This document shows positions 1-12,070 of a stretch of DNA of 60,000 nucleotides, one piece after another; position 1 is the stretch's first letter; each line of letters starts with the position of its first letter. The stretch covers positions 41,531,631-41,591,630 of the forward strand of contig NC_092568.1 of assembly GCF_037975245.1 (NCBI RefSeq), in the 5' to 3' direction. Source of the DNA: Apostichopus japonicus (Eukaryota > Echinodermata > Holothuroidea > Aspidochirotida > Stichopodidae). The position numbers were made by a program, and so were the translations under genes. Below the pieces are notes generated by a model. The model was not told the DNA's origin. It did not search any database and saw only the letters and a program-made list of their open reading frames with translations.

Positions 1-1800
1 AATTTTGCTCACAATAAAATTATTCTCAAGTCTATTGAAGACTAACTATTTTGGCCAACATGCTATGACTGGAGTTACTGTGCATTAACTTTCATTTACA
101 AGAAAACTTCCAAGTAGTGCTGGATCACTAATTTTCCACTTTTAAACTGTCTAAAATATATATGCACATATTGACAGGCTGCAATCAGTAATGATCAATA
201 CAGAACAATTACATAAATGCAAACCGATGAGGATATAAGAACACCAGCTTTACACAATGATATTGGGTATTCAGGCTCAAGCACAGCGAGTAATCAGTAC
301 TTAATCTGATGAAGATATTCTAGTGATCCAATTAAATGACGGGTACTTCAAACAGATCAGTCAAAGTACTATGAAAGCCAGTGCTGTAGTTTCACATTAG
401 AAACTTTTATAAAATTCACTTGAATAATATTGTAATAGTTGTAAGGTATATTCTGGTGACGTTGGTTGTTTATTAAAAAATACTAAAAATGTCTGCACCT
501 TTAGGTCTAAAACACATCCTCATTGCATTTTGTTTGGTGAAGATATGAATTCTGTAAATTTTGGTTGCATTTTGTGAATGCAATTTACAACAAAAGAGTG
601 AATTATGTTGTCACAACGTTTCAGCTGAACGGTTTGTTTTTTCACAAAATACTTGTCTAAATTTAATTTCAATTTGTCATGCAAGTCATGCAAATATTGT
701 CATGCATTATCATCAAAGCATCTAAAAATAACTTCTTAAGCTGGGTGTGGTTGCAATGCAATGCAAAAAAATGAAATATAAAATAAAAAAATATCGTGGC
801 AAAAATAATATATGAGCTATTCCTGTGAATACTGTAACCCCTATGTTTTTGGTTGCATGTACGTAAATCATATCTGCACTTGAATAATATTTTGTTCTGC
901 CTGTTCCCCAATCCCCTAACTCTCTCCTAATAAATATTTAATAGTTTAATTTAATATTGCAGAACTGAATGCAATTATTGATGCTGCCCATCTAATATTA
1001 CATTACACAACAAAATCGCTCCTTGTACTACGACAGAAGTCCTACAAGCTTATCTCTCTCTCTTCCCTTTGTGCTGCCTCTCACACTACTGACCCCAGAG
1101 TATACAAAACAACAACATATTGCCTTCTGTTATTAGAATCCTTGAAAAGGTAAAATTTAAGAGAAGATCCTAAGATTCATTATCATGCTTTTTTTTACTT
1201 TTGCCTTTAAGCTATGGACCACTCCATTTGTCATGTGGGGTGGTGACAATCTGCAAACGGTAAAAATGAAAGTGCACTCAAGAGTGTCTGCATGTTTAAT
1301 ATTCTAGGCAGTTTCAAAGTGATTAAAAATGAAAGTAGTCCAAGCTATATTTGAGGGTGGAATCTCTGTGCATAGAGCATAGGATAGTAATTTGATTTTG
1401 ATGGCATCTTTCGTGTAGAGAGGCACTACAGTTGGTTAAACAAAAAATATTTGTCCAAAATAATAGTACTCTAGCAGAAACATCCTTTTTTAACCTTTTT
1501 TTACTGGGATATGACTTTAAAGTTAAACAGACATCCATAAACATGAATGAAATTAATCATGTGGTCACCGTTTCAGAACATAATATAATATATAGCGCAC
1601 ATATTTGTTGAAGACCAATGATCATAGATAATAAGCTAAACTATATTCATTCCAACCTTTGAGCATTTGTAGAGTCCCAATTGAACAGTGATGAATGAGG
1701 ACTTGAGTTCCTCTGGGAAATTATTACTGACCTAGAGCAAGGTCTTTATATAGTTTACAATATATTCTTGTTTGAACTTAATCTAATCTGAATGGTAGTA
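1..1800. other. AT-rich gene-free stretch
   Basis: No open frame with coding character and no paired splice sites of good quality were seen. The short ORFs at 669-911 and 1323-1544 on the minus strand are Phe/His-rich or AT-driven and have no recognisable motif. It is probably intron or flank of the minus-strand EML-like gene, whose 3' part would lie beyond base 1. Confidence 0.5.
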
Positions 1801-2275
1801 CTGTCAGCACTACTATGGTTTAGTATATATGAGTATAGCATATATTAGTATAGTACTGTATATACTCTACTAGTATATATACTAGTATTTAGTATATACT
1901 AGTATATATACTATACTAGTATATATACTATACTAGTATATATACTATACTAGTATTTATACTATACTAGTATATACTATATTTGTATAGTATATATTAG
2001 TATATTATAGTAGATACTATACTAGCTTATATAATATATTGGTATAGTGTATAAGTCTATACTAGTACTGTATACTATACTAGTATATACTAGTATTTAG
2101 TATATATACTAAATATACCAGATGCTAGTATAGACTAGTATATATACAATACTAGTATATGTATAGTATATATTAGTACAGAATATATTAGTATATAGTA
2201 TATACTATACTAGCTTATATACTATATAAGTATAGTATATAAGTCTATACTAGTATAGTATAATATAGTAATAAG
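1801..2275. repeat. Palindromic TA-rich satellite (ctagtata/tactatac type)
   Basis: About 475 bp are built almost only from short words such as tatactagtata, tagtatatac and tatactatac. Many of these words are their own reverse complement, so either strand could fold into hairpins. The array is degenerate rather than perfect, with interspersed agcttatata and ataagtctatac variants. It holds no ORF. Confidence 0.85.
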
Positions 2276-3114
2276 AGATTGATTGGTGCTACATACACAT
2301 TACTATGGTTTATTAGAGGTGAGGGAGGAGGGGAGTCATGTTACAACATTGCATCCCTTCCTCAAATATAATGGAACTGTATTTCTAATACATCTGAGAC
2401 TACTAACAAATCACATTATTTGATTGTTAATAATTTAAATACTTTCTTTGCATACAGTAGCTGCTCAAATAGAGACATTTTACTTGAAAAACTGAGAAAC
2501 TAAATCAACGGCAGGCTGCAAATAGTGCATACAGAGGAATGTCCCTAGAAAGTGATTTCATAAATTGAAATAATCTTGATCTAGATTTCTGATACCCTCT
2601 CTTAAGTAAAGTAATGGAACAGCCTGATGTACATGGGACCCTCCTAAAGTAACATTCATAATTTTTTTGACTTGATGGAATTGGTAGCATTCTATTAGAT
2701 GCCAGCTTAAATATGTACCCAAGGGCTTGCCATATGTATGAAATAAGAATTTCAACAACAAATGCTGAGTGATGGGATAAAAATGTGCCTCAGTCTGGAA
2801 CATATGGCAAGATCTGAAAATCTTGCAATATTTAAGGAATTTAATGGAGTCCTTTAGAAGGGATTTCCGTCTCTAAAATTGGTTACAGCTTAACAAACAG
2901 AGTACTTTTGTAAAGGTCTTCAGAAAGGCCTTTGTAGAGAAGACAGTCTATAGTTCTAGTTTACAGGAAACTACTGTAAACAACTGACATACAAACATAA
3001 TTCACTATTTCATATAAAACAGCACACCACTGAACTTAGCTGTAGCTGTGTGGGATTTAAATCATAGGAGACAAACAGATATTAACAAACTTAGCAGAAA
3101 GAACTCAAACTGAA
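2276..3114. other. Gene-free stretch before the minisatellite
   Basis: No supported gene. The overlapping minus-strand ORFs at 2505-2690 and 2558-2803 are short, in different frames of the same DNA, and match nothing recognisable. Confidence 0.4.
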
Positions 3115-3500
3115 CCATCATCTCCCAGACAAGAACCTTCATCTCCCAGACAAGAACCTTCATCTGCCACACAAGAACCTGCATCTCCCACACTAGAACC
3201 TGCATCTCCCACATTAGAACCTTCATCTGCCACACAAGAACCTGCATCTCCCACACTAGAACCTGCATCTCCCACACTAGAACCCGCATCTCCCACACAA
3301 GAACCCGCATCTCCCACACAAGAACCCGCATCTCCCACACAAGAACCTGCATCTCCCACACAACAACCTGCATCTCCCACACAACAACCTGCATCTCCCA
3401 CACAATAACCTGCATCTCCCACACAATAACCTGCATCTCCCACACAAGAACCATCATCTCCCACACAATAACCTTCATCTGCCACACAAGAACCTGCATA
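3115..3500. repeat. 21-bp minisatellite, block 1
   Basis: About 18 units of 21 bp read, on the plus strand, catctcccacacaagaacct with variants catctgccac, cactagaacc, caacaacc and caataacc. Variants are clustered (caacaacc twice in a row, then caataacc twice), which indicates local duplication. Because 21 is a multiple of 3 and most units lack stops, several frames stay open on both strands. I do not call any of these frames a gene. Confidence 0.93.
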
Positions 3501-3557
3501 CTTGTTATATACTTGTTATACTTACTGCATACTTGCTATATTCTGCCACACATCTCC
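3501..3557. other. Non-repeat spacer between minisatellite blocks
   Basis: About 57 bp of AT-rich DNA separate the two blocks. The spacer itself contains short imperfect repeats (atacttgttatatacttg, tactgcatacttgc). A similar word, tacatacttgttatattctg, recurs just after block 2, so the spacer may be a flank copied with the array. Confidence 0.6.
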
Positions 3558-4014
3558 CACAAGAACCTTCATCGCCCACACAAGAACCTTCATCACCCAC
3601 ACAAGAACCTTCATCACCCACACAAGAACCTGCATCTGCCACACAAGAACCTGCATCTGCCACACAAGAACCTGCATCTGCCACACAAGAACCTGCATCT
3701 GCCACACAAGAACCTGCATCTGCCACACAAGAACCTGCATCTGCCACACAAGAACCTGCATCTGCCACACAAGAACCTGCATCTGCCACACAAGAACCTG
3801 CATCTGCCACACAAGAACCTGCATCTGCCACAAGAACCTGCATCTCCCACACAAGAACCTTCATCTCCCACACAAGAACCTTCATCTCCCACACAAGAAC
3901 CTTCATCTCCCATACAAGAACCTTCATCTCCCACACAAGAACCTTCATCTCCCACACAAGAACCTTCATCTCCCACACAAGAACCTGCATCTCCCACACA
4001 AGAACCTGCATCTC
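3558..4014. repeat. 21-bp minisatellite, block 2
   Basis: About 21 units have four homogeneous sub-blocks in order: ttcatcacccac type, then about ten near-identical ctgcatctgccac units, then about seven ttcatctcccac units, then two ctgcatctcccac units. Two units lack one ca pair (near 3560 and 3830), which shifts the reading frame between sub-blocks. The repeat translates as heptads in every frame (EPASATQ, HTRTCIC, MQVLVWE), so the long ORFs here are by-products of the unit length. Confidence 0.95.
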
Positions 4015-6005
4015 GATGTAAGCATGATTAGTATAGTTGTTATGTTAAATACATACTTGTTATATTCTGTACTTAGTCATGAATGCAACCTGCTAACTGC
4101 TGCATATGTTTAGTGCATTATTAGTACCAGCCATGCAATAAGTAATGTAACAGTGATGAACCAGCCTGCTATGAAACTGAACTAACTAAATGATAATATA
4201 TCATCCTACCGTCAGAGAATCAAGGACCACCTCATCTTACCAGACTGACCATGTCTTACTACTATTCCAGATTCTACATCACAATCAATCTTTCAGGGAA
4301 AATCTAAGAGAACCAATATCGACAAAGTCCTGTTTCCATTTTGCAGTCATGTACAGTAAATCATGAGACCAAACTAAATACAATTATAGCAATTTGGAAG
4401 GATCACTGCCCTTCTCTGACATCATGAAAGACCCTCCCAGCTTCCCCATGTACAAACTTGTGACTTGAAGATGGTAGATTTGGAAGGAACAGGTACAGAA
4501 GTAGGTGTTACTGTATGTGGGGGCACTGCGCTAAAATGTTACCAACTCTTGTAGGCTAGGACGCTAGGTAGATTAAGTGCATCAGTAGAATGGAGACAGG
4601 TAAGAGAGGAGTGAAGTAATCCATCCTTACCAATTTCACTTCCTCTTTCATCCCAAACCTCCCCAGTCATATCACCCTCACATCCTCCCCCCCCCCCCCT
4701 TTAATCAGATCTCTATCATCTATGTACATGGTGTGTTTGTGAATGAATGGGATTAGCCAACTTAAAATTTCAACCCTCCATAAATAACAATCAGTAGTAA
4801 ACCCTTAGAATATGTATTAACCTCCAGGGTTATATATGTATATACGTATATAATAGTGGTGTTAATCGTCTTATATGAGACTAAACATATATATATATAT
4901 ATATCCTAAATAGTGGTGTTAAACGTTAGAAATTATATAGAAAAAATGTTTGCAAACTTGCAAACAGAGAATGGATTTGGCATAATTTTGAAGAACATTA
5001 CAGACCATAATCAAATATCTAGTGTCAGTGCAGGTAACAAATTCCCTCTAACTGTTTTTCTCCTAAGAAATTACCGACAAGAACATGAGATGCTTATCGA
5101 TCAAAATGAATAACAAATTTGTTGTTGTTGTTTTAAGTATTAAAATTTTATTATTTAGCAAAATCAAATAATTTCTATAACTAATATATGCAACCATCAC
5201 CAGTGTTGAATGATGCAATCAAAACACTCATGGTGCTTTCTTCATGCAGCCTACAAATAACACAACCGTCAGTACAGGTACCCTACCTGTTGGTACTAAC
5301 AAACCTTTTTAAGTGTTATTAAATTTCATCGCGGGGCATTAAGCAGACGAGAGACGACTGTTCCAAAATTTTAATGAATTGCATTTCGACCTCCAAACAG
5401 ATATTGGGGCTTTTCCACACTGACTTGGCAACCTATGGAAATATTGACCTGGTATCCCAAAGCAAAATGGTGGCCAAACATAGCCAAGGTACTACATGAA
5501 GACAACAGTGTACTTCTTTTACTTCCACATTATTATTTTCTGTACAAAATACGACACACAAACTGAGACAGACTAGCGAAACTAGAGGCAAAATCTGAAA
5601 CTGGAATTTTTCTATGGGATGGTACAGAGGTGAGTGAGACAGTAGAGGCATTTAAACTAGGAAATGTTCCCAAGTCCAGTTAGGATATCTAATTACATAC
5701 AAGTGGGGGATCTTGTTTTATATGGGAAAGTCAACCTAGTTTCTGTTCTTTCTATTCAATTCAAACTGAAAAAGAGAAAACATATTATGAATCAGTCAAA
5801 AATAAAAGAGTGTAACCCTCAAATGAATGAAACGAATCTATAACGTGATTCAATGAAGGATCGTAGTATTAAAATAAAACTGTTAATGACGATAGCAAAG
5901 CCATAGTGATGAAGATCCATGAAAGTGCAAGCAATGCCAGAGAAATGCTTGTATAAACTACGCCATCCATCCATCACTCCCTCCTGTACAGGTGGGTACA
6001 CTTAC
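4015..6005. other. Gene-free stretch (probable intron)
   Basis: No supported exon. It contains a C homopolymer of about 13 at 4687-4699, a TA run at 4889-4906 flanked by two copies of atagtggtgttaa (4853 and 4910), and a GTT run near 5120. A splice-donor-like site (gagacag|gtaaga) on the plus strand at about 4600 has no convincing partner. Confidence 0.4.
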
Positions 6006-6029
6006 CAGAGTTGTACTTGCAGTGCGACG
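6006..6029 (-). CDS. Candidate 24-nt microexon
   Basis: On the minus strand a good acceptor (caacgattatacag) and a strong donor (CTCTG|gtaagtgtac) enclose exactly 24 nt. All three frames are open. Phase 0 gives RRTASTTL, a basic Ser/Thr-rich peptide with a PKA-like RRTAS site; phase 1, which would follow the exon at 6818-6843, gives SHCKYNS. It lies downstream of the EML-like exons on the same strand and may belong to that gene, perhaps as an alternative exon. There is no homology evidence at this length. Confidence 0.35.
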
Positions 6030-6817
6030 CTGTATAATCGTTGAAAATAACATCATTTATGAACAGACACAAAACAATGATACATGAACAAAGACTAGGA
6101 GAAAGAGACTAGAGAGTGAACAATCAAAGGGAGACAGGACTGTTGACAAACTGCTTACTGTATCTACTCAAAGAAGCATGTGTCTGACGTTTTTGGCCCT
6201 AAATAGGATTCTGCTAGAATCAAAATGTCAAGCCCTCTAACTTATATGTATTAGTTGCATTTGTATATTCTGGTTGTGGTTGGATGGTAGGACGGGACAC
6301 CCACATTGGATTTCTGCCCCAAAAGTCACAACAATTTCTGATAGAATTTCTTAAACCTACAGTGGTTATGAACTATTCCACAAAAGTCAAACTCAGGCGG
6401 TGATGTTATGAACATTTGGTGGTTACAAACCATTAATGGCACACATCAAGGGCAGCAGCAAACATACAGAAACACACAGATTTCTAACCAGGCTTGCAGC
6501 TCTAGATGTTTATCTAGTTGTTACCTATGCAGTTTACATACAGTATCAATGCTAGAAACCAAATTAAAAGCCAAGCCTTGGTGTATTACACTGTGTACTT
6601 ACCACTATTGTAAGTTGTCATGATTCCACAAAGATAGTACACACGAATGGATATACACACATAACACAACAATATCTGTGGTTTCCTGTGTTCTTCAGTG
6701 TCCTATAAATGATCTCAACGCATTCAGTTACTGTATAAAACATGTGACAAACAGCACTAGTACTACTGTACCAAACTAAACGAAAAGGAAAGCAGGTGCT
6801 TCATGTGAAAAACTAAC

Positions 6818-6843
6818 CTGGATCAAACTGTGGCTCCTTTACT
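6818..6843 (-). CDS. Candidate 26-nt microexon (VKEPQFDP)
   Basis: A long pyrimidine tract (tttcttgtttctacag) precedes 26 nt that end at a consensus donor (CCAG|gttagt). Only the phase-2 entry is open, giving VKEPQFDP. That is the phase left by the exon at 20247-20321, so it could continue the EML-like linker. It leaves in phase 1. The splice signals are among the best in the window, but the exon is too short for homology and exons in the 13 kb before it could have been missed. Confidence 0.42.
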
Positions 6844-9800
6844 CTGTAGAAACAAGAAAGAAAAGAAAAAGTGAAAGTACTGTAAACAACGCCATTATTC
6901 AGCACACAGGCAGTATGTGAATTACGAGTGACATTTATTACGACCTACAACACAACTGCAATGAAAAGTGGATTATGTTTAACCAGCTGCAATTCAAGTT
7001 TCAATGCAAGTCAAAATGACTAATGCCATTTGTCATAAAGTTTTATCCAAAGTGTAGATCATAGAGTAAATATTTCTGATGTCAATGAGACAATATTTAC
7101 ATATTTAAATATATAAATATATATTTGTGTGTGTATATACAACTGCGAGATTAATCATTTGCAACATTTTAAAACAACCCATGTTTTATACAACACTGAT
7201 ATAAAAAAAAAAAATCCTTCTTAATAAATTATGACACAGCTGGTTACCCTTTGCAGACCATCTTCGTCAAAGAAATAAATATAAAATGATCATAGCAAGA
7301 CTAATTAATTATTCATTTAAAGATCATAACCTATGATAGCCACCATCGGTATGATAGCAATCTCCATGTTTATAGTGCTCTACTGTGTAATGCATGCTTA
7401 TTCTAACTTTCATAAGTTAAGGTTAAAGTGGTGGGTACAGGCTTACCAGCAACTTATTGAGGGCAAATTGTATAAAACCACACTTGAATATTTTGTAAAT
7501 TATACCATACATTTTATGGCAATTTGTTCAGTTTGTGTATCAGTGAGTACAGAAGGCAAAGGTAAGCAACTACCGTACAGTATGCAAAACTAGTCACGTC
7601 TATAAGCTAGGGTTGTACAGACTCAATTAGAATACAAGATGGTGGAGGGGTAGGGACGGATGTGTGGGGGGGGGTGTATTGAGCATGGATAAAAGACCAG
7701 GATTCATAGCATTTAAGACTGCTAGTAATTCTGTACTGTAGACTTAGCAGCCTTCCCATAATTGTGGATCACAAAGTTTACATATCTTTTAGGGAGTGGT
7801 TCTGTACCAAATAGTGTAGGCTAGGTTTCTGGTGGCTGGAATTGATTGCTTGGCAAAGTTGCTGAAAATTTTCTAAATCTTTGAAATGAAAACCACTTCC
7901 ATATAGCAGTTTGTATCACATACAGTAGGTATTTTGTAATATTTTGTTAATCCATCTGGCAACAGCAGAATGGATAATGTCATCAGCTGAAAATGACTTT
8001 GTTTTTCTTCATAAAATATCAATCACTTATCCACAGAGGAACAGAATATTCCTACAAAAAGATGCATTTTGATGAAATTCTAAGTATAGAAAACTTTGGC
8101 AGCTAAGCTACCATTTCAAATGTATCATTTTTCATGGATAAATCAACAAGAAGATTATAACAGCCTATGTAAAGCTTATGTAGAGCATTTGCCCAGATGC
8201 CATCACAGACCCCCTACTGTGATCCAACTTCCTGGAGCAGTTGAAGGTTTAGCCAATCAAAACAGGTTTCATTCAATCAACCGTATCTTGAGTTAGGGGC
8301 AAGATATTGGGTTTCAACTAGCAGTGTGGAATCATTTTTATAGGTTTCACATTGTTCGCCATCAGAAAATTCTTTTAACTGGTTGCAATTTTGTTCATAT
8401 TTGTGTATCTCAATATGTATCAGGAAAATACTAAATTATGAAGTGGAAAGGACATAAAAATGTACTTGGCAGACCTGTGTACCTGTATAGCACTACAGAG
8501 AGTGTGATAAAACCATGCAAGGAATGGAACACAGACAAACATCATGCACAGAAAAGAATTAAGTTGGTGCCAATTATGATGTCGTTTTAGTACAAATGAT
8601 AGAAAACGTGCATCACATAAAATAAATAGTTTAATTAATTAGCAATTAATAATTACAACATCAACAGAAAATTGAAAGAGAAAATTATCAAAATACATTT
8701 TAAAGAGCAAGAAAATTATTGACTACTGTTGTCTAAACCTAGCTATCCAATCTGAGCTATACCATCCTTAGTCTGTGGAGAGGAGGAGTGAGTAGGGGTG
8801 GAGAGGGGGTGGAGAGGGGGTGGAGAGGGGAGGGTAGGGTGCCACCCAGCTTGCACCCTGTGTTCCCTTGGATCACTCCCCATCTTAGTTTAATACCATG
8901 CTTCATCCCATTCAAGCTGGAAAAAGGTACGGAAACTTGTTGCAGTTGGACACATATGATCAAATAAACCATAACGACATTGAATTTTGACCGAGTTCAG
9001 AAATAATGGTTTGTTTTTATTGCAGGCGTAACTGATATTGTGCATGCTAAACTGCCATTAACATCTCTGTACTTCTCTCCATGACTCGCTATCACAATAA
9101 AATCATGTTTCTTTGCATCTAGCCTGTATAACTTTGATCATTTTTACAAAAGAATGCTGATTAAACTAAAATGTCTACAGTAAACCATAACATATGAATT
9201 GACTGTGTACTACATCAGAGCATTAACACTGTAATTATCATAGCAGGGTCATTCAAATACAGCTCTGATTCAGCCAGTATGATACTCTATTAATACTATA
9301 TGTGAGTACAAGCATGGAGGTAAAACCAGTTCCATGGTACAAGGTACCAGCTTTTCTTTCTCAAACGAGTTCAGATTCAGAGAGCTGGGAGTGAGATTTA
9401 TGTTTTCATAACTTGCACTGTAGCTCTTCAACCTATATCGAGGTGAGACGAGCGGTAACATGATGACCATTCTTCAATGGTGTCCGGGTAAATAATTTAT
9501 AGCTGTCCACATATCACTTAGCGTGGGATGACAATCGCTGTTCATATATCCATTAAAGGCTTGATAAATATGGCTTTCCACATATCAATTACAGCTTGAT
9601 TAAGCTAACTTTCCACGTGTACCAATCAAGGCTTTAGGATATAAGGATGTACACATGCATGCTGATGACTAATTATTGGTAATATTAGTACCAGGCATAT
9701 GCTTGTCTCAGCTCTCATATGTAGCTTTATCATACAAACAGTGTGTGTGTATATTTATAGTACTTCCTGTATGGATAAAACATATTGATGTAGCCAAGGC

Positions 9801-9884
9801 AATCACAAACTTAACCCATAAATATAAATAGTAATTAGGGTTGTATCATCTTTACCTTGTGTGTTCTTTATGAACTGTAGGAAG
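6844..9884. other. Probable intron, no supported gene
   Basis: No exon was recognised. It holds a short TA/TG stretch near 7110-7135, a G-rich run near 7665, and a purine-rich imperfect repeat of ggtggagaggggg at about 8793-8838. The ORF at 7333-7593 (plus) is hydrophobic but lacks splice or family support. Confidence 0.4.
8793..8838. repeat. 13-bp G-rich tandem repeat
   Basis: About three units of ggtggagaggggg in a purine-only strand. It overlaps a meaningless minus-strand Pro/Leu-rich ORF. Confidence 0.75.
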
Positions 9885-11095
9885 GTCTATGGTATCAAAC
9901 TAATGGTTACATATTCTGACAATCAATGTCAGATTACTAGGATCAGTAGCCGGTCCCTCCATTTTTACCATGTATACAGCACCTATCGCCGATATAATAA
10001 AGTCCCATGGTATCGAACATATGATCTACGCCGATGACACACAATTGTACCTCGTCTTGGACCCGATGGATCGCGGCAATGCGATTCATAGACTGGAGAT
10101 ATGTATCGCTGACATTAAAACATGGAGTGTGAAAAACAAGCTTATGTTGAACGAATCCAAAACCGAAGTTCTTCATCTTACGTCTAGGTTCAAGAGATCT
10201 CCCCCTTTTCCAAATATATCTATATGCGGAGCCGAAATTCCTCCGTCTGCAGCTGTGAAAGACCTCGGAGTCACGCTTGACAACACTCTACAGATGAGAG
10301 GTCATGTCAGAGAAGTTGCTCGAAACGCTTCATTTTCATTATACAAAATCGGCAAAATACGTCACTTCCTCGATAATTCATCAACAGAACGCCTTGTACA
10401 CGCTTTTGTAACGTCCCGTTTGGATTATTGCAATAGTTTATTTTATGGTCTTCCGGCTCGTGACCTTGGGAGACTCCAGTTAGTTCAGAATGCTGCAGCG
10501 AGACTTGTCACTAAGATAAAGCGCAATGACCATCATCACATTACACCAGTTCTCCGAGATTTACATTGGCTACCGATTAGAGACAGGGTTGTTTTCAAAG
10601 TCTCGCTTCTTACATACAAAGCCCTTAACAATCAGGGACCTACTTACATCTCTGAACTTTTATTGCCTTACACACCACCCCGGTTACTTCGTACTGCATC
10701 TCTTGCCCTACTGGAGCCCCCCAAGAACACCAACACGTCGTTCTACGGTCACCGAGCCTTTGCAGCAGCAGCCCCAGACATTTGGAACAAGCTCCCGGTT
10801 GACATCAGAACCGCTCCATCTGTGACTGTTTTTAAGAGCCGTTTAAAAACATATCTTTTTAACAATGACATTTCATAACTTTTTCCATACTTTAACTTTC
10901 TTATACCTTTATCCGCCTTTTTACCATGTCTATTTGTATCTCCTGTTCTTTTAGGTGTTTTTTAGTGTTTTTATTCGTTGTTTGATATTTTGCAGTTTTG
11001 TAGTTTTGCATTTTTCTGTTTCACCTTTTACTGTAAAGCGCTTAGTGGCCTTTGTGATGTTAGGCGCTATATAAATGCTTTATATTATTATTATT
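9885..11095 (+). mobile_element. CR1/L2-like non-LTR retrotransposon, 5'-truncated
   Basis: The element carries the C-terminal half of a LINE reverse transcriptase, then a short T-rich 3' UTR, and ends in the block aggcgctatataaatgct followed by an ATT-repeat tail near 11075-11093. The 5' end is truncated inside the RT domain: just before the YADD motif the frame reads GPSIFTMY, a form of the GxLLF motif, and upstream of that it degrades. Such 5' truncation is usual for target-primed insertion. It lies inside a probable intron of the minus-strand gene. The exact left boundary is uncertain. Confidence 0.88.
9970..10878 (+). pseudogene. LINE reverse transcriptase, C-terminal fragment (302 codons)
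   Basis: The frame is open from an internal Met to a stop and encodes the palm end and thumb/connection of a CR1/L2-clade reverse transcriptase. The catalytic YADD is at residues 20-23, followed by QLYL; further conserved blocks are LGVTLD (about 98-103), SRLDYCNSLFYGLP (about 148-161), LQLVQNAAARL (about 169-179), LRDLHWLPI (about 192-200), FKVSLLTYKAL (about 206-216) and IWNKLP near 271. It lacks the endonuclease and fingers regions, so it cannot act alone. The long intact frame suggests a relatively young insertion. The Met is simply the first ATG, not a true start; the homologous frame extends upstream to about 9940. Confidence 0.9.
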
Positions 11096-11186
11096 AATGA
11101 GTCCCTCCTACATGAGGATGGTGACAGCACTCCAGGAACAAGGGGAGGTGTTGAGTAGATGAAGATACTTATGTATCGCCTACAGT

Positions 11187-12070
11187 AGTAGGGTGTAGAG
11201 TAGGCATGGAGCGAGGTGTCCGGTCTAGTAGGGTGCGGAGTAGGTAAAGACTAAGGGGCATTGTCTAGTATGGTGTGGAGTAGGTATTGACTCAAGGGTG
11301 TCATATGGTTTGGAGTAGGTATAGACCAGTGCAACGTCTAATAGGGTGCGGAATAGGTATAGACCAGGGCATTGTATAGTAGGGTAAGGAGTAGGCAGAC
11401 CCGTCAACTCTCCCGGCTTTACCGGGAGACTCCCGGTTTTCACCCGAATCTCCCGGCCTCCCGGTTTCATATTCTATTCTCCCGGTTTTTTAATGTTTCA
11501 TCACTTGCGACATTTCTGAAAATAACCAACAATTAGTCCTACTGTATGCTTAGTAATTCCCCACAGTAACGCTGAACAGGAAAGGCTATTCAGTGTAGTT
11601 TGCAAGAACAAGACAGACAGTCGGATAGGCTCAAGCTTGATGGGACTCTACCTAGCATACTAGCCATGAAGTCACACTGTTCCCTGTTTCAAATGGAAGC
11701 CTACTAAAGAAACCCTGTAGAAAGCGAAGCGAGCTGCTGTAAACTACAACAAGAAACACTGATTGGATGATTCTCTCACGGTATTGCATAAGTAGACTAT
11801 ACTTATTTAGGAGTATTTATATCACTTCAGTTAAAAATTACCAACCTTCCTATTTTCCCCTTGTTCTCCCTATTTTTTGGCCCTGAAAAATGTTATTCTC
11901 CCTATTTTCGGTTCAAACAGGTGACAGGTCTGAGTAGGTATAGACTCAAGGGTGTTGTATAGTACAGTAAGTTGCTGAGTAGGTATAGACTGGGTTGTTG
12001 TATAGCAAGGTATGGACTAGGTATATACCAGGGGTCATCTAGAAGGGTCTGGACTCAGTAGGTATGGTGT
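11187..12070. repeat. Degenerate ~43-bp minisatellite (gagtaggtatagac), interrupted
   Basis: About eight units contain gtagggtgcggagtaggtatagac and variants. The array runs from about 11187 to 11396 and resumes from 11932 to about 12070, split by a TIR element. Unit spacing varies from about 38 to 50 bp. Confidence 0.8.
11397..11931. mobile_element. Non-autonomous TIR element inside a minisatellite
   Basis: The left end reads AGACCCGTCAACTCTCCCGG and the right end, reversed, AGACCTGTCACCTGTTTGAA, an imperfect terminal inverted repeat of about 13 bp. The array word gagtagg stands on both sides (11389-11395 and 11932-11938); with the next base it forms an 8-bp direct repeat with one mismatch, as expected for hAT-type insertion. 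The left interior is built of ctcccgg words and the right of ctccctatttt words. There is no transposase ORF. Confidence 0.75.

Noticed and set aside
3062-4113. Long heptad-repeat ORFs on both strands (up to 203 codons)
   Set aside because: They follow from a 21-bp minisatellite without stops; frames on both strands are equally open, and there is no start context, splice support or non-repeat coding sequence.
7333-7593. 86-codon ORF with a hydrophobic N terminus
   Set aside because: AT-rich codons, no homology, no splice or promoter support.
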